Shown one piece after another: positions 11,007 through 22,787 of a stretch of DNA of 64,000 nt. Within the stretch, counting starts at the first letter, position 1. Every line of letters begins with the position of its first letter. Source of the DNA: Ophioceras dolichostomum (lineage: Eukaryota > Ascomycota > Sordariomycetes > Magnaporthales > Ophioceraceae). The notes below the pieces were generated by a model. It worked only from the letters and a program-made list of their open reading frames with translations. It searched no databases and had not been told where the DNA came from. The stretch lies in the NCBI GenBank assembly GCA_003049485.1, contig PYST01000088.1, forward strand, positions 1-64,000. Direction: 5' to 3'. A program made the translations under genes and the position numbers.

Positions 11007-12656
11007 TCACGAAAGAACCGCCGTCGACACGCTGGTGTTCTCGCCATTCTTCCACTGCTCGGCCGGCGCCTGCGGGGAGAAGAACACGGGCTCCTTGTCG
11101 GCCATGATGACCTTGCCGGCGACGATGGGGAACGGGCTGAGCACCTTCGAGATGTCGCCCCACCACTGCTCGCCGAAGCGCCTGTACCACTCGACGGTGA
11201 TCTTGAGGCCGTCGGCGAAGCTGGTCTTCTGGTCCCACCCGAGCTGGCGGAGCTTGGTGCCGTCGACGGCGTACCGGTGGTCGTTGAAGGGGCGGTCGTG
11301 CGTGTACTTAACCCACTTCCGGAAGTCCTCCTTCTCCTCGTGCGGGATGCCGAACTGCGTCAGCAGCTTGCCGCACAGTTCCAGGTTGGACACCTCGTCG
11401 TACGACCCGACGTTGTAGACCTGCCCGATCTCGCCCTTGTGCAGGATCGTGTCGAACGCGTCGGCGGCGTCGCCCGCGAACAGGTACCTGCGCGTCGGGC
11501 TGCCGTCGCCGTGCAGGACGACTGGTTGGCCGCGGTTGAGCAGACATGTGAACTTCGGGATGATCTCTGGCCAATGGTGTTGTGGCGTCAGCATTCACGT
11601 CGGAATCAACATGGCCGATATACAGCCCCCGTGTGGGAGACGTGACGACTGTGGGTGGGCACTGTGAGTGGGCAGACGGTGATCCTGTGGTTTCTGTGGT
11701 CCGCTCCGGTTTTTTAGGTTGTCTCAGGAAACTTACTCTCAGGGTACTGGTGGGGGCCGTAGACGTTGTTGCTGCGCACAATGATGACGGGCAGCTTGAA
11801 GCTCTTCTGGTACGAGTGGACCAACATCTCGGCCGCGGCCTTGCTGGCGGCGTAAGGGTTGGTCGGCGCGAGGATGCTCGTCTCGAGCAGATCGTCATCA
11901 TCGTCCTTAACTTCGCCGTACACCTCGTCGGTCGAGATGTGGATGAAGCGCTTGATGCCCACCTTCTTGGCGCTCTCCAGCAGGACGTGCGTGCCGTACA
12001 CGTTGGTGTGTGTGAAGCCGTACGAGTTGCCGAAGCTCAGGTCCACGTGCGACTGGGCGGCGAAGTGGAAGACGGTGTCGATGTTATAGCGCTCCAGGCA
12101 GCTGACCACCTCGGACGGGTTCGTGATGTCGCCCTGGAAGAAGTGGAAGTTCTTCTTGTCGTTCAGCACGCGCGTGTTGTTGAGCGACGAGCAGTAGTCG
12201 AGTTTGTCGAACGACACGATGTTGTAGGCGTTCGGGTACGTGAGGGTAAGGTGCCGGACGAGCCAACAGGCACTGGAAGTTTATTTGGGGCGTTAGAATC
12301 TTCTTTTTGCTTTCGGTCTGCTGCATCCAGATGCGCTCGCCCGCCATCCTTATTGTCTCTGTCGGGTCGAGGCGGGGGTGGAAAACCAAACCGTACATGA
12401 AGCCGGCCCCACCCGTGATCATAATGTTCTTCACATCAGGAAGAGGCTCGAACTTGGTGCTGCCTGTCAGGACTGGGGCATCTTTCCAGATTCCCGAGGC
12501 CTCGAAAAAGTTCCGGCCGCTCGAGCCTATTTTGATTTTGCGACGAGGATGTTGCTTCTGTCAGCCATTGCGGGGTGGATAGAGGGCAGGATGCGCAGAG
12601 AAAGAGGGAGGGGGAATGCTAAATGCTCCAGTACCGTTGCCGTTTGAATAATCCAT
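11007..12656 (-). CDS. UDP-glucose 4,6-dehydratase (RmlB-type SDR)
   Basis: Four exons: 12656-12635, 12526-12397, 12272-11737, 11566-11007; introns of 108, 124 and 170 nt; 415 aa. The start rests on a 22-nt first exon (MDYSNGN) that joins in phase to GSSGRNFF; the only other nearby ATG frame stops at once. An extended-SDR Rossmann motif TGGAGFIA sits at about residues 45-52. HISTDEVYG gives the Asp-Glu acid/base pair of dTDP/UDP-glucose 4,6-dehydratases, and YAASK gives the catalytic YxxxK. HFAAQSHVD and NVYGPHQYPE are family signatures. The enzyme converts an NDP-glucose to its 4-keto-6-deoxy sugar with bound NAD+, the first step to rhamnose. In fungi the substrate is UDP-glucose, as known for the Botrytis enzyme. 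A nucleotide-sugar transporter lies divergently upstream. The following epimerase/reductase is not in this window. Confidence 0.92.
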
Positions 12657-15600
12657 GATCGATCTGTAATCGCCTTGATTTTTCGCTATATGTTGGTCGG
12701 ATTGGAGGCTATCTGCTGTGCAAAATCGGTGAACGCGGCCGCGATGCCCGTCAAATTATACGCAAATCGCTGACTGGCGGTCGAGGGAATGAGGGGTCCA
12801 AGGAGGTGTGTGCCAAGGTATCCCGTCGGAAAAAGTACCCAAGGCTTCCTGGGAGGCAAACGAAATCCGAGGTCAGGAAACAAGATGCCCCAAAAAAGAT
12901 ACGCGCGAGTTGAAAGTCGGCAGAGGAAATGGCTTTTCCTGTCGAAAATCTGCGCTTTAAATGCTATACGAAGGGATTAAGATATTGATTTGATGAGAAA
13001 CAGAGAGGGTGAGGTGACACTGTCGTTGGAAGTTCAGGGTCGGATTCAGGGGGACTTCTCGTGAAAGAAAAAATGTGGGAACGTGAACTGCCACAGGCCG
13101 ATCACTTGGGAGGGGCAATTTCGCGCGAGAGAGGGGTGTGATAGCGAGTGAATGAGTTCAGGAAGTGGTGGGTGTCAGGCTAGCCCTCACCGACTTCTGT
13201 AATCATTACGATATGGCCAGTCATTCTTCCGGCTGCCATACGTCTTGACAACAGAAGTTCATGATTCGAAATGCTCATGTTGGTTGTATCTTTTTTTCAT
13301 GTTCTTGGAGCGGAGCTACCTCTACCTACCACCTAAGGCAGGCCAGAGACTAACACCACAAGCCCCTGACAGATTCTTACTTCCAGATGCGGTTCGCATT
13401 AAGCTCCGTGTGGTCCCCGGAGAGGCCAACCAAGCAGTTAGCACCCGACTCTTACCAATACTGGCTGCCATTGATGCCTTCAATGAAGTACGGCACTTCT
13501 TCGGGTCCCCATAGCGGTTACTAGAGAGCTGTCCGGCTTATCTGACGACATCTCCATCCGCAAACGGATGGCATCGCCAGTATAGATGTGGTGAGCAATG
13601 GGAGCACGGAGCTTCTTTAAGCTCCCGCGCTCCCGCGTAATCCCACTCGGGAAGCCCTCTGCGGGGTGACAAGCTTGCAGGAAAAACTGGTTTGACGGGT
13701 TGCCGTCTGCAGCCACAGCTCAAATCGTCTGTGGGCTTGCATCATCGCCAATTTCGAGCGATATGGATGGATAAGGATACAGGTATGCCAAGCGGGGCCA
13801 GCCTCATACGCAGCTCTGCGTCGTTGGCCGCAAACTCAAACCGTGAGACTGGAGGAAATGCCCGGGGCCCAGGAGCCAGGCCAATATCAAGCACAGAGGA
13901 TGCCCTGTACCACTGCACTTGTTCGAGATAAATAAGGAGCGCCTGCCCGTCCTGCCGTCCGTCTCTCTCTTTGCCGGGGTTGGTGGAGGAAAATCCACCC
14001 GGCCACGCAGGCCTTCTGCTCGCCCACATTCCCGACAACGGGCAGCCGTGGGCTCATGTTACGTACGCCGTGATGTTGGCCGATCTAGCTCCATTGAGCG
14101 GCTCCGACGGCTGGGCCACGCAAGGCGCAGACGGGTGTGGTCAGGAGTAAATTTGCACCGTAGGGGCGACCAACATTCACTAGACGTCATGCCGAATGCC
14201 CCAGACTTCTGTTCGTATCTGAAACATTTAGATTGGATGATCCTGAGCCCTGATCCAGTGGGATGGTTGTCTTAGTGAAGCTTTAGTGAACTGACAAAGT
14301 GAAGGAGAAGTCAGAAGAACTAGCGAAGAAGAAAAAAAAAATAAGAGGAAAAGATCGACTGTGGTTGGTTGCGAGGCTGCCAGGAACCGATGTGAGGAAG
14401 GATCTGACGAGAGCCGGGGAGGCGGCCTATTGGCGGCGCCGTGTATACTGAGATGCCTGTTCAGATGTTCATGTGCGGCGTGTGGACGACGACGACGCAG
14501 GGCAAGATTCCCCCCTGAGAGTGGCTTTTCGGCTTTCGATCAAATGCCAGAGAATCGGTGCCAAGCCAGCGCACCAAACAAAGCGCAAAAAGTTTTCCAG
14601 GAACGGCCTCTGTGGCAACTTCCTGACAGTGAACACTCTTTTGGTTGGGGCATGCAACTCTTCGGCGTCCGCTGATACTGTGGTAATCACTCATATGCAT
14701 AAGGAGGCATTGACACCGCACAAGCACCACACAAGCACGCACGTGCTTCATTCTAGCCCTTCGTGCCCCTTTTCTCGTCTCGCGCGATGGTGGGAATGAC
14801 GAAACTGTTTAATAAGGGGAAGAAAGGTGTTCTTTCACTCGCTGAATGTCACACAGTCCACACACTCCACAGCGAACGCGTGCGCCTCTCCATCTCTGCT
14901 GCTACTGGAATGTGGTGCTTATCAGGCGGATCACAGCACATAGTCGAACCGGGGAGTCGTAAGAAAGACTTGAGGGAATCTTCAGGGCTTGGAGGATTAT
15001 AGTAGGTGCCGAAAATTGAAGCTGTCCGGAACAGCCCGGTGCATCGCATCGCACCCAGTCGTTTCTGTGCCTTTCGCCGCCCTCCCGTTCCTGCGTCACC
15101 ACCCCCTGATTCTGCACCATGCGAGCATGCCATGACTTGCGGGAGATACAAAGCAAAGCCGTCCGTCCGCACCATGCCGCCGCACTCGGCACACGAGACA
15201 AGCTAACGAATGGAGGGGCTGACGAGGTCCCCTTTCCTGTGAAGAGAAGAAGGTTCAGATTCCTGCACGAGTGGCTGATGAGCGCTGAGACGCTGGGGAG
15301 CCGGGCAGATGTGGGGTCGCCAACTCTAATACGATCGATCCTCGCGCCTGGGTTTTTGGAACTCGTGGTCCTCCATACGACTTGTACATAAGTCCGCGGC
15401 CCTGTTTTTGATGGGCATGCACAGCTAGAGACATCGCGTAATGGCATTGAGGCATGCCTCAGCCTGGCTCTAGATGCATAGGCTCTGTCCATCCTGAGTC
15501 ATTTCAAACTCCCTCGCATCTCTCACGATCCAAAAAAAATTGAGGGACTAGAATGACTAGCCTGGCGCTCCAGACGGAAGTCCCCCCTCGGCTGGCCTGC

Positions 15601-16490
15601 TCCGTATTTGGCGCTATCTCGCCGCTGGTCAATGTATTGGAGTCGAGCCTTTCCCGGCTTGTGGATTTTTGTCCTTCCTCGCCTGTGCCCATCGCAACAA
15701 TGGGGGATCAGCGCCATCCTCAAAGACGGGCCCACTCGACCTGCTGCACCAGGTTACTGACGGGACTTGATATTGGTGGACGAACATTTGAGACCCAAGA
15801 AAAGGCCAGAAGAAGGTCAAACGGAACAGGAGTACACGCAAGCAAACATGCAAGCAAGCATTCATTCACCTGTGTCTGTCACGATAAGTGTCCAGTCGGT
15901 TCCGTATCGTAGCAATGCAGGCTGGTATAAAGTGAAAGGGCAAACCGCAGAAAGAAAAGGGAGGGCGAGGTTGAGGTTGTTTAAATTGCCTTATTAGCCG
16001 GTGCGCGTGTCCGCTCCCCCCCTTCTCCGCCCAAGCTGATGATCCCTTTGTGAGGGTGGCCTGCAGCAAATACGAGCCAGGCAGCCAGTCGGTGCCGTCG
16101 ACAGGGGCGGAGGTCAGCCCTTTTTTGTATACTACACGACCCTCTTTGGCCCTTGGCCCTTGGCCCATCGCATCCATTTCGTCCCGCCGCGCCTCTCATC
16201 ATTCATCATCTCTCCACCCTCCTCCAACCACCAACGAGAAGCAAAATCATCCTCCTCACCTTCGCCCAACTCGATGGTCGAGGCGGTCGGTTGTTGCCCG
16301 CGGCCTCATTCCTCCGGTACAATAGTTCTTTGAGCAGCTGTTACTTGGCAATCATTTTTTGCTATCCTTTTTACTGTCATATTCTCTCCACCTAGTCTTA
16401 CCTCTACGCCAATTGCCACATCTCTCTTTTTTTTCTTCCTAATTATTTTCTTCTTCTTCATTCGCTAAAGGATAACACATCCGTGTTAAA
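12657..16490. other. 3.8 kb divergent intergenic region between dehydratase and transporter
   Basis: No gene is supported. The ORFs (for example 14902-15492 minus and 14361-14675 plus) lack domain-like composition. The last ~450 bp before the transporter become pyrimidine-rich, as in many fungal promoters and leaders, ending with a TTTTTTTTCTTCCT tract at about 16427-16440. Confidence 0.45.
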
Positions 16491-18095
16491 ATGGCTACAT
16501 CCACGTCCGACCAGGGCGCCCGCACCGAACGCGCGGCGTCAATCGCCTCGTCGAACACCGAAACGGGCGCCGCCGACGACCACCATGAGAAGCTCGCCAG
16601 CATCAGCAGAGCGGAAGAGGGCAGCAGTAGGAGGCCTTCGGGCGAGATGGGAGTCGACGACAACACCCGCGAAGATGAGGCCTTCCTGCCTCCCCAGCCG
16701 ACAGAAAAGCCGGAGCCGCCAAAGAGCAGCTTCATGTCGGCGCTGATCTGGATGGTCGTCAACACATTAGCTACTATTGGAATCGTACGAGTTTCCCTCC
16801 CTCTTCCTGAGAGAAAGAAAGAAAGAAGAATGGGACGCAAGGAGACCAAATTATCATGGTGTCCTAGGACGGTAACTGACTGACCTCTGCTCTTAACCAT
16901 CTTACCAGGTCTTCACCAACAAAGCCATCTTTTCCGACCCGTCGCTGAAGCTCGTGCAGCTCACGTTCGCTGCCTTCCACTTCTTCGTCACCTGGTTCAC
17001 GCTCTACGTCCTCTCGCGGCCCCGGTTCAACTTCTTCCAGCCGCGCCGCACGACCATTCGCGAGATCATCCCGCTCTCGATCGCCATGTCGCTCAACGTC
17101 ATCCTTCCCAACCTGTCGCTCGCCTTCTCGTCCGTGACCTTCTACCAGGTGGCCCGCATCCTGCTGACCCCCTGCGTGGCCGCCATGAACTTCGTCCTGT
17201 ACCAGGCCACGCTCCCGCGGGCCGCCATCCTGATGCTGGTCCCCGCCTGCGCGGGCGTCGGGATGGTCTCGTACTACGACTCGCTCCCCTCGGACAACGC
17301 CAACGTCAAGACGACCTCGTCGCTGGGCGTCATCTTCGCCTTCTCGGGCATCTTCGCCTCGTCGCTGTACACCGTTTGGATCGCGAGCTACCACCGCAAG
17401 CTCAAGATGAGCAGCATGCAGCTGCTGTTCAACCAGGCCCCCGTCTCGGCCTTCCTGCTGCTCTACGTCATCCCCTTCGTCGACACCTTCCCCGTCTGGA
17501 GCACCGTGCCCCTCAACCGCTGGCTCATGATCCTCATGGTAAGGGAGACCCGACCCTCCCGTTGTCGTGCCCCGTCCCTCGCGTTTTTTTTGTCCCCCTT
17601 AACGGTTGCAGCCTGCTAACGAAACGTCATCTTTCAAAACAACCACGCAACAGTCCGGCATGTTCGCTTCCCTGATTAACATCTCCCAATTCTTCATCAT
17701 TGCTCAGACCGGCCCCGTCTCGAGCACCGTGGTCGGGCACGTGAAGACGTGCACCATCGTCGCCCTCGGCTGGCTCACATCCGGCCGCGCCATCGGCGAC
17801 AAGTCTGTCCTGGGCGTCTTTGTTGCCATTGGCGGTATTGTTGGGTAAGTTCGCTGACTGACCTGGCCATCCATTCCAGAACCGTCCAGTCTTTCCTTTG
17901 GTTGAAAGAAACGTCGCCGTTGTGTTGTGATGACGTTACCTGTGGCATCTCCCCCCTCTCCACCCTTTTAGAGTTTCTTAACCTTCTCTCTTTCCGCGCT
18001 TTTGCATTGCTAACCACCAGTCATCTGCCTGCATCAGATACTCCGTCGTCATGCTCAAGCACAACCAGAGGAAAGCCGCCCAAGGCGGACGGTGA
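16491..18095 (+). CDS. Nucleotide-sugar/triose-phosphate transporter family protein (SLC35E3-like)
   Basis: Exons 16491-16784, 16909-17538, 17654-17844 and 18038-18095; introns of 124, 115 and 193 nt; 390 aa. The acceptors have nearby branch sites (CTAAC before 18038). The first ~75 residues are polar and probably cytosolic. About ten hydrophobic helices of the drug/metabolite transporter superfamily follow. Recognisable family stretches are VVNTLATIGIVFTNKAIF in helix 1, the helix with TFYQVARILLTPCVA, QTGPVSSTVVGHVKT, and a final helix running into a Lys/Arg-containing tail (KHNQRKAAQGGR). Such proteins exchange nucleotide sugars or related anions for the nucleotide monophosphate across the Golgi or ER membrane. 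The plant UDP-rhamnose/UDP-galactose transporters belong to a related group. That makes a link to the neighbouring dehydratase attractive, but the substrate is an inference. Confidence 0.88.
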
Positions 18096-18765
18096 TTTTG
18101 GTTGTTACGCACTTCTTTTCTGCGTATTGCTTTGATCTACCCGCCCCCCTCTTCGCTACCACCACCACCGCCGTTGAAGATTTGCTTGTTCTTTCGCCTT
18201 ACCTGTCTCTGCGTACGTGCCTAGACTGGGCTTGGCTTTTTTGGCAATTGCGTCTCATTCGTTTCACCACGCTGCCTTGGGTAGGGAAATCTGGGGTTTT
18301 GGAGTTTAGAAAAATCGGGCTGGATAAGATAAACGTTTTTTGATGACTGACTTGACTGTACTTGGTTGCGGTCTTCTCGGCGAGGGCGATACCGGTTGTC
18401 TCTTTTGTTTGGTATTGTTTCCTTGTGATCTGAATAACATCATCTGGAGAGAGTAAAACCTGGCATGATGTATTTGGGACCGACTATCCTTCCGCAGACT
18501 TGTTATACTATAATATCTCCTTTGAAATTTTTAGGTTCACCTTCGAAGTGGTACTCCTCAGCAATGACGTGGAGAGAGGTCATCATGTTGGGGCATGTGT
18601 GCTCCGTATGGTCCACGTCCAGTTCACATCGTAGTGGACGCTGGCGCTTGGCCTGTTTCGATTTTATCTTGGCATCATGTTGTTCACCCTCCAAGCGCAG
18701 TGAGCTGGAGCCTCCCAACTGTTCAGCGTATCTTGGCGGGCAGCTGTTACACAGGCAGCGCCAGC
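18096..18765. other. Convergent 3' regions of the transporter and RPF1
   Basis: 670 bp between two converging genes. No ORF resembles a gene; it should hold both 3' UTRs. Confidence 0.5.
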
Positions 18766-20239
18766 TTACAAGTTGAACCGCGTCCTCACTTTCTCCATCT
18801 TGGGCTTCCATTCCCACTGCGTGGCGTCGTCGCCCTCACTGCCAGCCCTGCCGATGCCCTTGTCTACCCTCCGCAACTTCATGGTGAACCTGGGCCCGAT
18901 CTCCTGAAGCCCCACGCGGATGTCTGAGAAGCCGGGTATGTCCTTCCCCTCCTCGTCAACGACGCCCTTCTCCGTCTGTCTCTTCTCACGGTACTTGTAC
19001 CTATGGCGTCTTACAAAGAGGTAGTCGCGCTGGTTGGATATTGAGACTACTTCTCGGCCTGTATGTGTGAGATGGTGAGGTTAGCGTCGCCGTCATATGT
19101 CCGTTATTTGTCCGTGTGAGAATAGGGACGAGAGGCGCGGATTATACATACCAGCGATCTCGGGCTGATATGGAAACAAACTCCGAAGAAGTTGAGCCGT
19201 GAGCAGACCGAGAGGGGTGGTGAACCTGTTGAGGAGGAGCTCCGGGTAGAAGCCCTGCGTGTTTCCGTTAGCATCCTGGTCTATGGTTTATGCCCACTCT
19301 TGTAGAAAAACACAGCCGAATTAGGAGTCAACTAGGGCAGTCTCATACCTGAGCTTTTGCGTGACCCGGGAGCTTGGAGCCCTCGATCCAATTCGAGATT
19401 GAGAAGTGGAAGGTCGGGCCTTCAGGGAGGTGAACGATGGTCATGCCCGTGGGCTTCTTGAGGTCCTCTTTCACCATGACCACAGCTGTGAACTCCCTGT
19501 TGGTGCTGTACCGACATATCTCCCGGAGCGAGTACTTGTGGCCGTACCTGTGGCTGCTCCGCGGGACGTATTGTGAGTTCGGAAACAGGGACGCCACGAT
19601 CTGGGCTTCGCGGTGGATCGCCGCGTTCAGGGACGTGGTGACTAGGATTTTGGGCATCGCGTGTGGCCCGTCAGGGAATAGCGAGGGGAATTTGCGCGCG
19701 ATTGAGGCCGGCGTAAGGTCCAAGTTCGTGCTCGTTGTCGACGGGGCTAGACTCGGAACCAGACTGGGGGCCCTGTTTGCCCGTTGCCTCTGTCTCCCGT
19801 CGCTGCGAGACTCTCCGTCTGCGTCTTCCATGTCGTCGTCTCCATCGGAGCCGAGCATGCTGTCTAGCTCGTCATCATCGTCGCCATCACCGTCCTCCTC
19901 CATTCGGTGGGCATCTGCTTCCCTCAGCGCCTCGGCCTCCTCTTCTTCTATGCGGCGCCTTTTCAGGGCAGCAAGGTCAACAACGGCGCCGAGGGAATCA
20001 TCGTCGCCATCGTCCCAGACTCGCTTCTTATCCAAGCTAGCGGGCTTGTTCTTGGCGAGCCGCTCTTCCCGAAGACTCGGGTCCTTGTCCTCGGCCTTCT
20101 TCCTCTTGAACCGCTCTGCCCGCTTCTCGGCTTGCGTCGCCTTCTTCTCGCGTACATGCAGGCTCTGGCGCTTGTGCTTGTTAGCAGTCCTCAGGGATAA
20201 TGAGGCGCCAGACTGGCGAGTCGACTTTAGTGAGCCCAT
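18766..20239 (-). CDS. rpf1: RPF1, Brix-domain ribosome production factor
   Basis: Exons 20239-19349, 19254-19152 and 19058-18766; introns of 94 and 93 nt; 428 aa. The N-terminal ~190 residues are Lys/Arg-rich, then strongly acidic (runs of Asp/Glu), typical of a nucleolar assembly factor. The Brix domain starts near PKILVTTS, continues through QYVPRSSHRYG and PTGMTIVHLPEGPTFHF, and ends with the Brix sigma70-like motif GPRFTMKLRRV. The Rpf1 C-terminal stretch (ATQWEWKPKMEKVRTRFNL) is also present. Rpf1 acts in pre-60S maturation and 27S pre-rRNA processing in the nucleolus. The gene is divergent from GRS1 across 311 bp. The ATG at 20239 has A at -3. Confidence 0.94.
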
Positions 20240-20550
20240 CTTCGGGCGATTCGGGGTGTGGAGTGGGTGGGAAAGGCCGTACGTGGTGAAAGTCCTAGTG
20301 CAATGATCACTATTGTCGGAGAGTGCCGTCCGATTTTTTGCGGTTGAACTTTTTTATGGGTCCGACGAATGGCGGGGCTCAATTGGCTGCGGGGTGCCCT
20401 GAGAACGTGCAGCAGAGAGGAGGAAATAACAAACAAGCAATATGCGCATAAGAGTCACGCAGTTGGACAGCTTTCATCGCCTGAAATCTAAAACTCGGAG
20501 TGCAATTACTGGGAATCCAGTGACTCACTCCTTCCTCCTCACATAGCTTT
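20240..20550. promoter_or_regulatory. Short bidirectional promoter RPF1 / GRS1
   Basis: Only 311 bp separate the two divergent start codons. An inverted CCAAT box (ATTGG) lies at 20382-20386. A GCGATGA sequence on the minus strand (20474-20480) resembles the core of the yeast PAC element found before ribosome-biogenesis genes. A poly-T patch is at about 20333-20355. Both genes serve translation capacity, so shared control is plausible; function is inferred from position and motifs. Confidence 0.55.
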
Positions 20551-22787
20551 ATGAACTCATATCAGCACCGTCTCCTTCAGCTGCTCCTTTCCAGCAGATT
20601 ATTCTGCGCTAGATCAGTCGCTTTCGCGCCGCGCCTACCCTCGGTCTCGACCCATTCGCTCTCGTTCCCCCGAAGCTATAGCTTTCAGTCAAAGTCAAAG
20701 TCAAAGTCCAAGCCAGCTCCGCTCACGATGGCGCCAGCCCCGACGACCCTTAAGGGTCAACCCCTTGACCGCACGGCGCTGGATACCATGCTCCGTCGCC
20801 GCATGTTCTACACACCCTCTTTCGAGATCTACAATGGTGTGAAGGGTCTCTACGACTACGGGCCACCGGGCTGCGCTCTGCAAGCCAACATCATCGATGT
20901 TTGGCGCAAGCACTTCGTCCTCCAGGACGACATGCTAGAGGTCGACTGCACGGTCCTCACCCCTCACGATGTGCTCAAGACGAGCGGCCACGTCGACAAG
21001 TTTGCCGACTGGATGTGCACGGACCCGCAGAACAAGGACATCTTCCGCGCCGACCACTTCGTCGAGGAGGTTCTGGAGCAACGGTTGAAGAGCGATAAGG
21101 AGGCTCGCGGCGAGAAGGCCGAGGAGAAGGAGGCGGATCCCAAGAAGAAGAAGAAGCTCAAGACCAAGGGTCAGGGCCCAGTCCAGCTCGACGACAAGGT
21201 GGTCCAGGAGTATGAGGAGATTCTCGCCCAGATCGACAACTACGACGGTGCAGCGCTCGGCGAGTTGATTGTGAAGCATGACCTCAAGAACCCCGAAACC
21301 GGCCTTCTGCCCACCCCGCCGGTGGCCTTCAACCTTATGTTTGCTACGTCGATCGGCCCCAGCAGCAACATGCCAGGCTTCCTGCGGCCCGAAACCGCTC
21401 AGGGCCAGTTCCTGAACTTCTCCAAGCTTCTGGAATTCAACAACCAGCAGATGCCGTTTGCATCGGCCTCGATTGGCAAGTCATACCGGAACGAGATCTC
21501 ACCCCGAGCTGGCCTGCTACGCGTGCGGGAGTTCTTGATGGCCGAGATTGAGCATTTCGTGGATCCTGAGGGCGGCAAGAAGCACCAGAGGTTCCAAGAA
21601 GTGGCCGATGTCGAGCTTGACCTCCTGGACAAGCAGACACAGCTCTCTGGCAAGACTACGGTTAGGAAGGTGCCCATCGGCAAGGCCGTCGCAGATGGCA
21701 TCGTCGACAACGAAACCCTCGGCTACTTCCTGGCCAGGATCCATCTCTTCCTCCTGAAAATCGGTATCGACCCGGCCAAGATCCGGTTCCGGCAGCACAT
21801 GGATAACGAAATGGCGCACTACGCATGTGACTGCTGGGACGCTGAGCTGCTGACCTCATACGGCTGGGTTGAGTGCGTCGGCTGTGCCGATCGGAGCGCC
21901 TACGATTTGGATGTGCACAAGAAGAAGACGGGCGCGCCGCTTATCGTCCGCCAGCGCCTGCCGGAGCCCCGGATTGTCGAGGAGTGGACGGTCGAGATTA
22001 ACAGGAAAAAGTTCGGCCCGGCCTTCAAGAAGGACGCCAAGGCCGTCGAGACCCCTCTGCTGGAGGCGACACAGGACCAGCTCGCCAGTCTCGTCAAGGA
22101 GTTGGAGGCCAATGGCGTCATTGCCCTGGACGTCCCCGGCGTGGGCAACGGCAAAGTCGAGGTCAGCAAGGATCTGGTGACTATTGCGTGGACGAAGCGG
22201 ACCGAGAACGTGCGGGAGTTCACGCCCAACGTGATCGAGCCGTCGTTCGGCATTGGGAGAATCCTGTACTCCCTTCTGGAACACAGCTACTGGACTCGGG
22301 CCAGTGAGGGTGGTGACGAAGCTCGCGGCGTAAGTTTGCGAATCTACTCCAGTCCCCTGAGCGCCCGGTTGGCTAACGCTTCTCTTCTCAGGTCCTGTCC
22401 TTCACCCCGGTCGTCGCCCCGACCAAGGTCTTAATCGTGCCCCTTTCAAGCAACAAGGAGTTCAGCCCGTTCGTCCAGAAGATCTCGCAGAAGCTCCGTG
22501 AACTGGGCGTCTCCAGCCGGATCGATGACTCGTCCGCCACTATTGGTAGACGGTACAGCCGGAACGACGAACTCGGCACTCCTCTGGGCATCACCGTGGA
22601 CTTCCAGACCGTCCAGGACGGCACCGTGACTCTCAGAGACCGCGACTCCACCCGGCAGGTCCGTGCCGATGAGGATAAGATATTGGCGGCGATCCAGGCC
22701 TTGGCCACCGGCAAGAAGACATGGCAGGATGTTGAGGCCGAACTGCCCATCTTCGAGGGCCAAGAGATCGAGGTCGCCAACCGCTAG
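20551..22787 (+). CDS. grs1: Glycyl-tRNA synthetase, probably dual mitochondrial/cytosolic
   Basis: Exons 20551-22329 and 22392-22787, intron 22330-22391 (62 nt), 724 aa from the first ATG. It is a class IIa synthetase of the alpha2 eukaryotic type: motif 1 around YDYGPPGCALQANIIDVWR, motif 2 RPETAQGQFLNF...SYRNEISPR, motif 3 PSFGIGRILYSLLEHSYW, then the HGTP anticodon-binding domain. It charges tRNA-Gly. Residues 1-59 are rich in Arg, Ser and Leu with almost no acidic residues, a typical mitochondrial presequence. A second in-frame ATG at 20728 (MAPAPTTL) would give the cytosolic form. The first ATG has a poor context (TTT at -3 to -1) and the second a good one (A at -3, G at +4), which favours leaky scanning. 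The family call is certain; the dual start is inferred. Confidence 0.96.
20728..20730 (+). promoter_or_regulatory. grs1: Internal start codon for the cytosolic GRS1 form
   Basis: This in-frame ATG, codon 60 of the long form, lies after the presequence and before the conserved catalytic region. Its context cacgATGg is close to the fungal optimum, unlike that of the upstream ATG. Confidence 0.6.
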
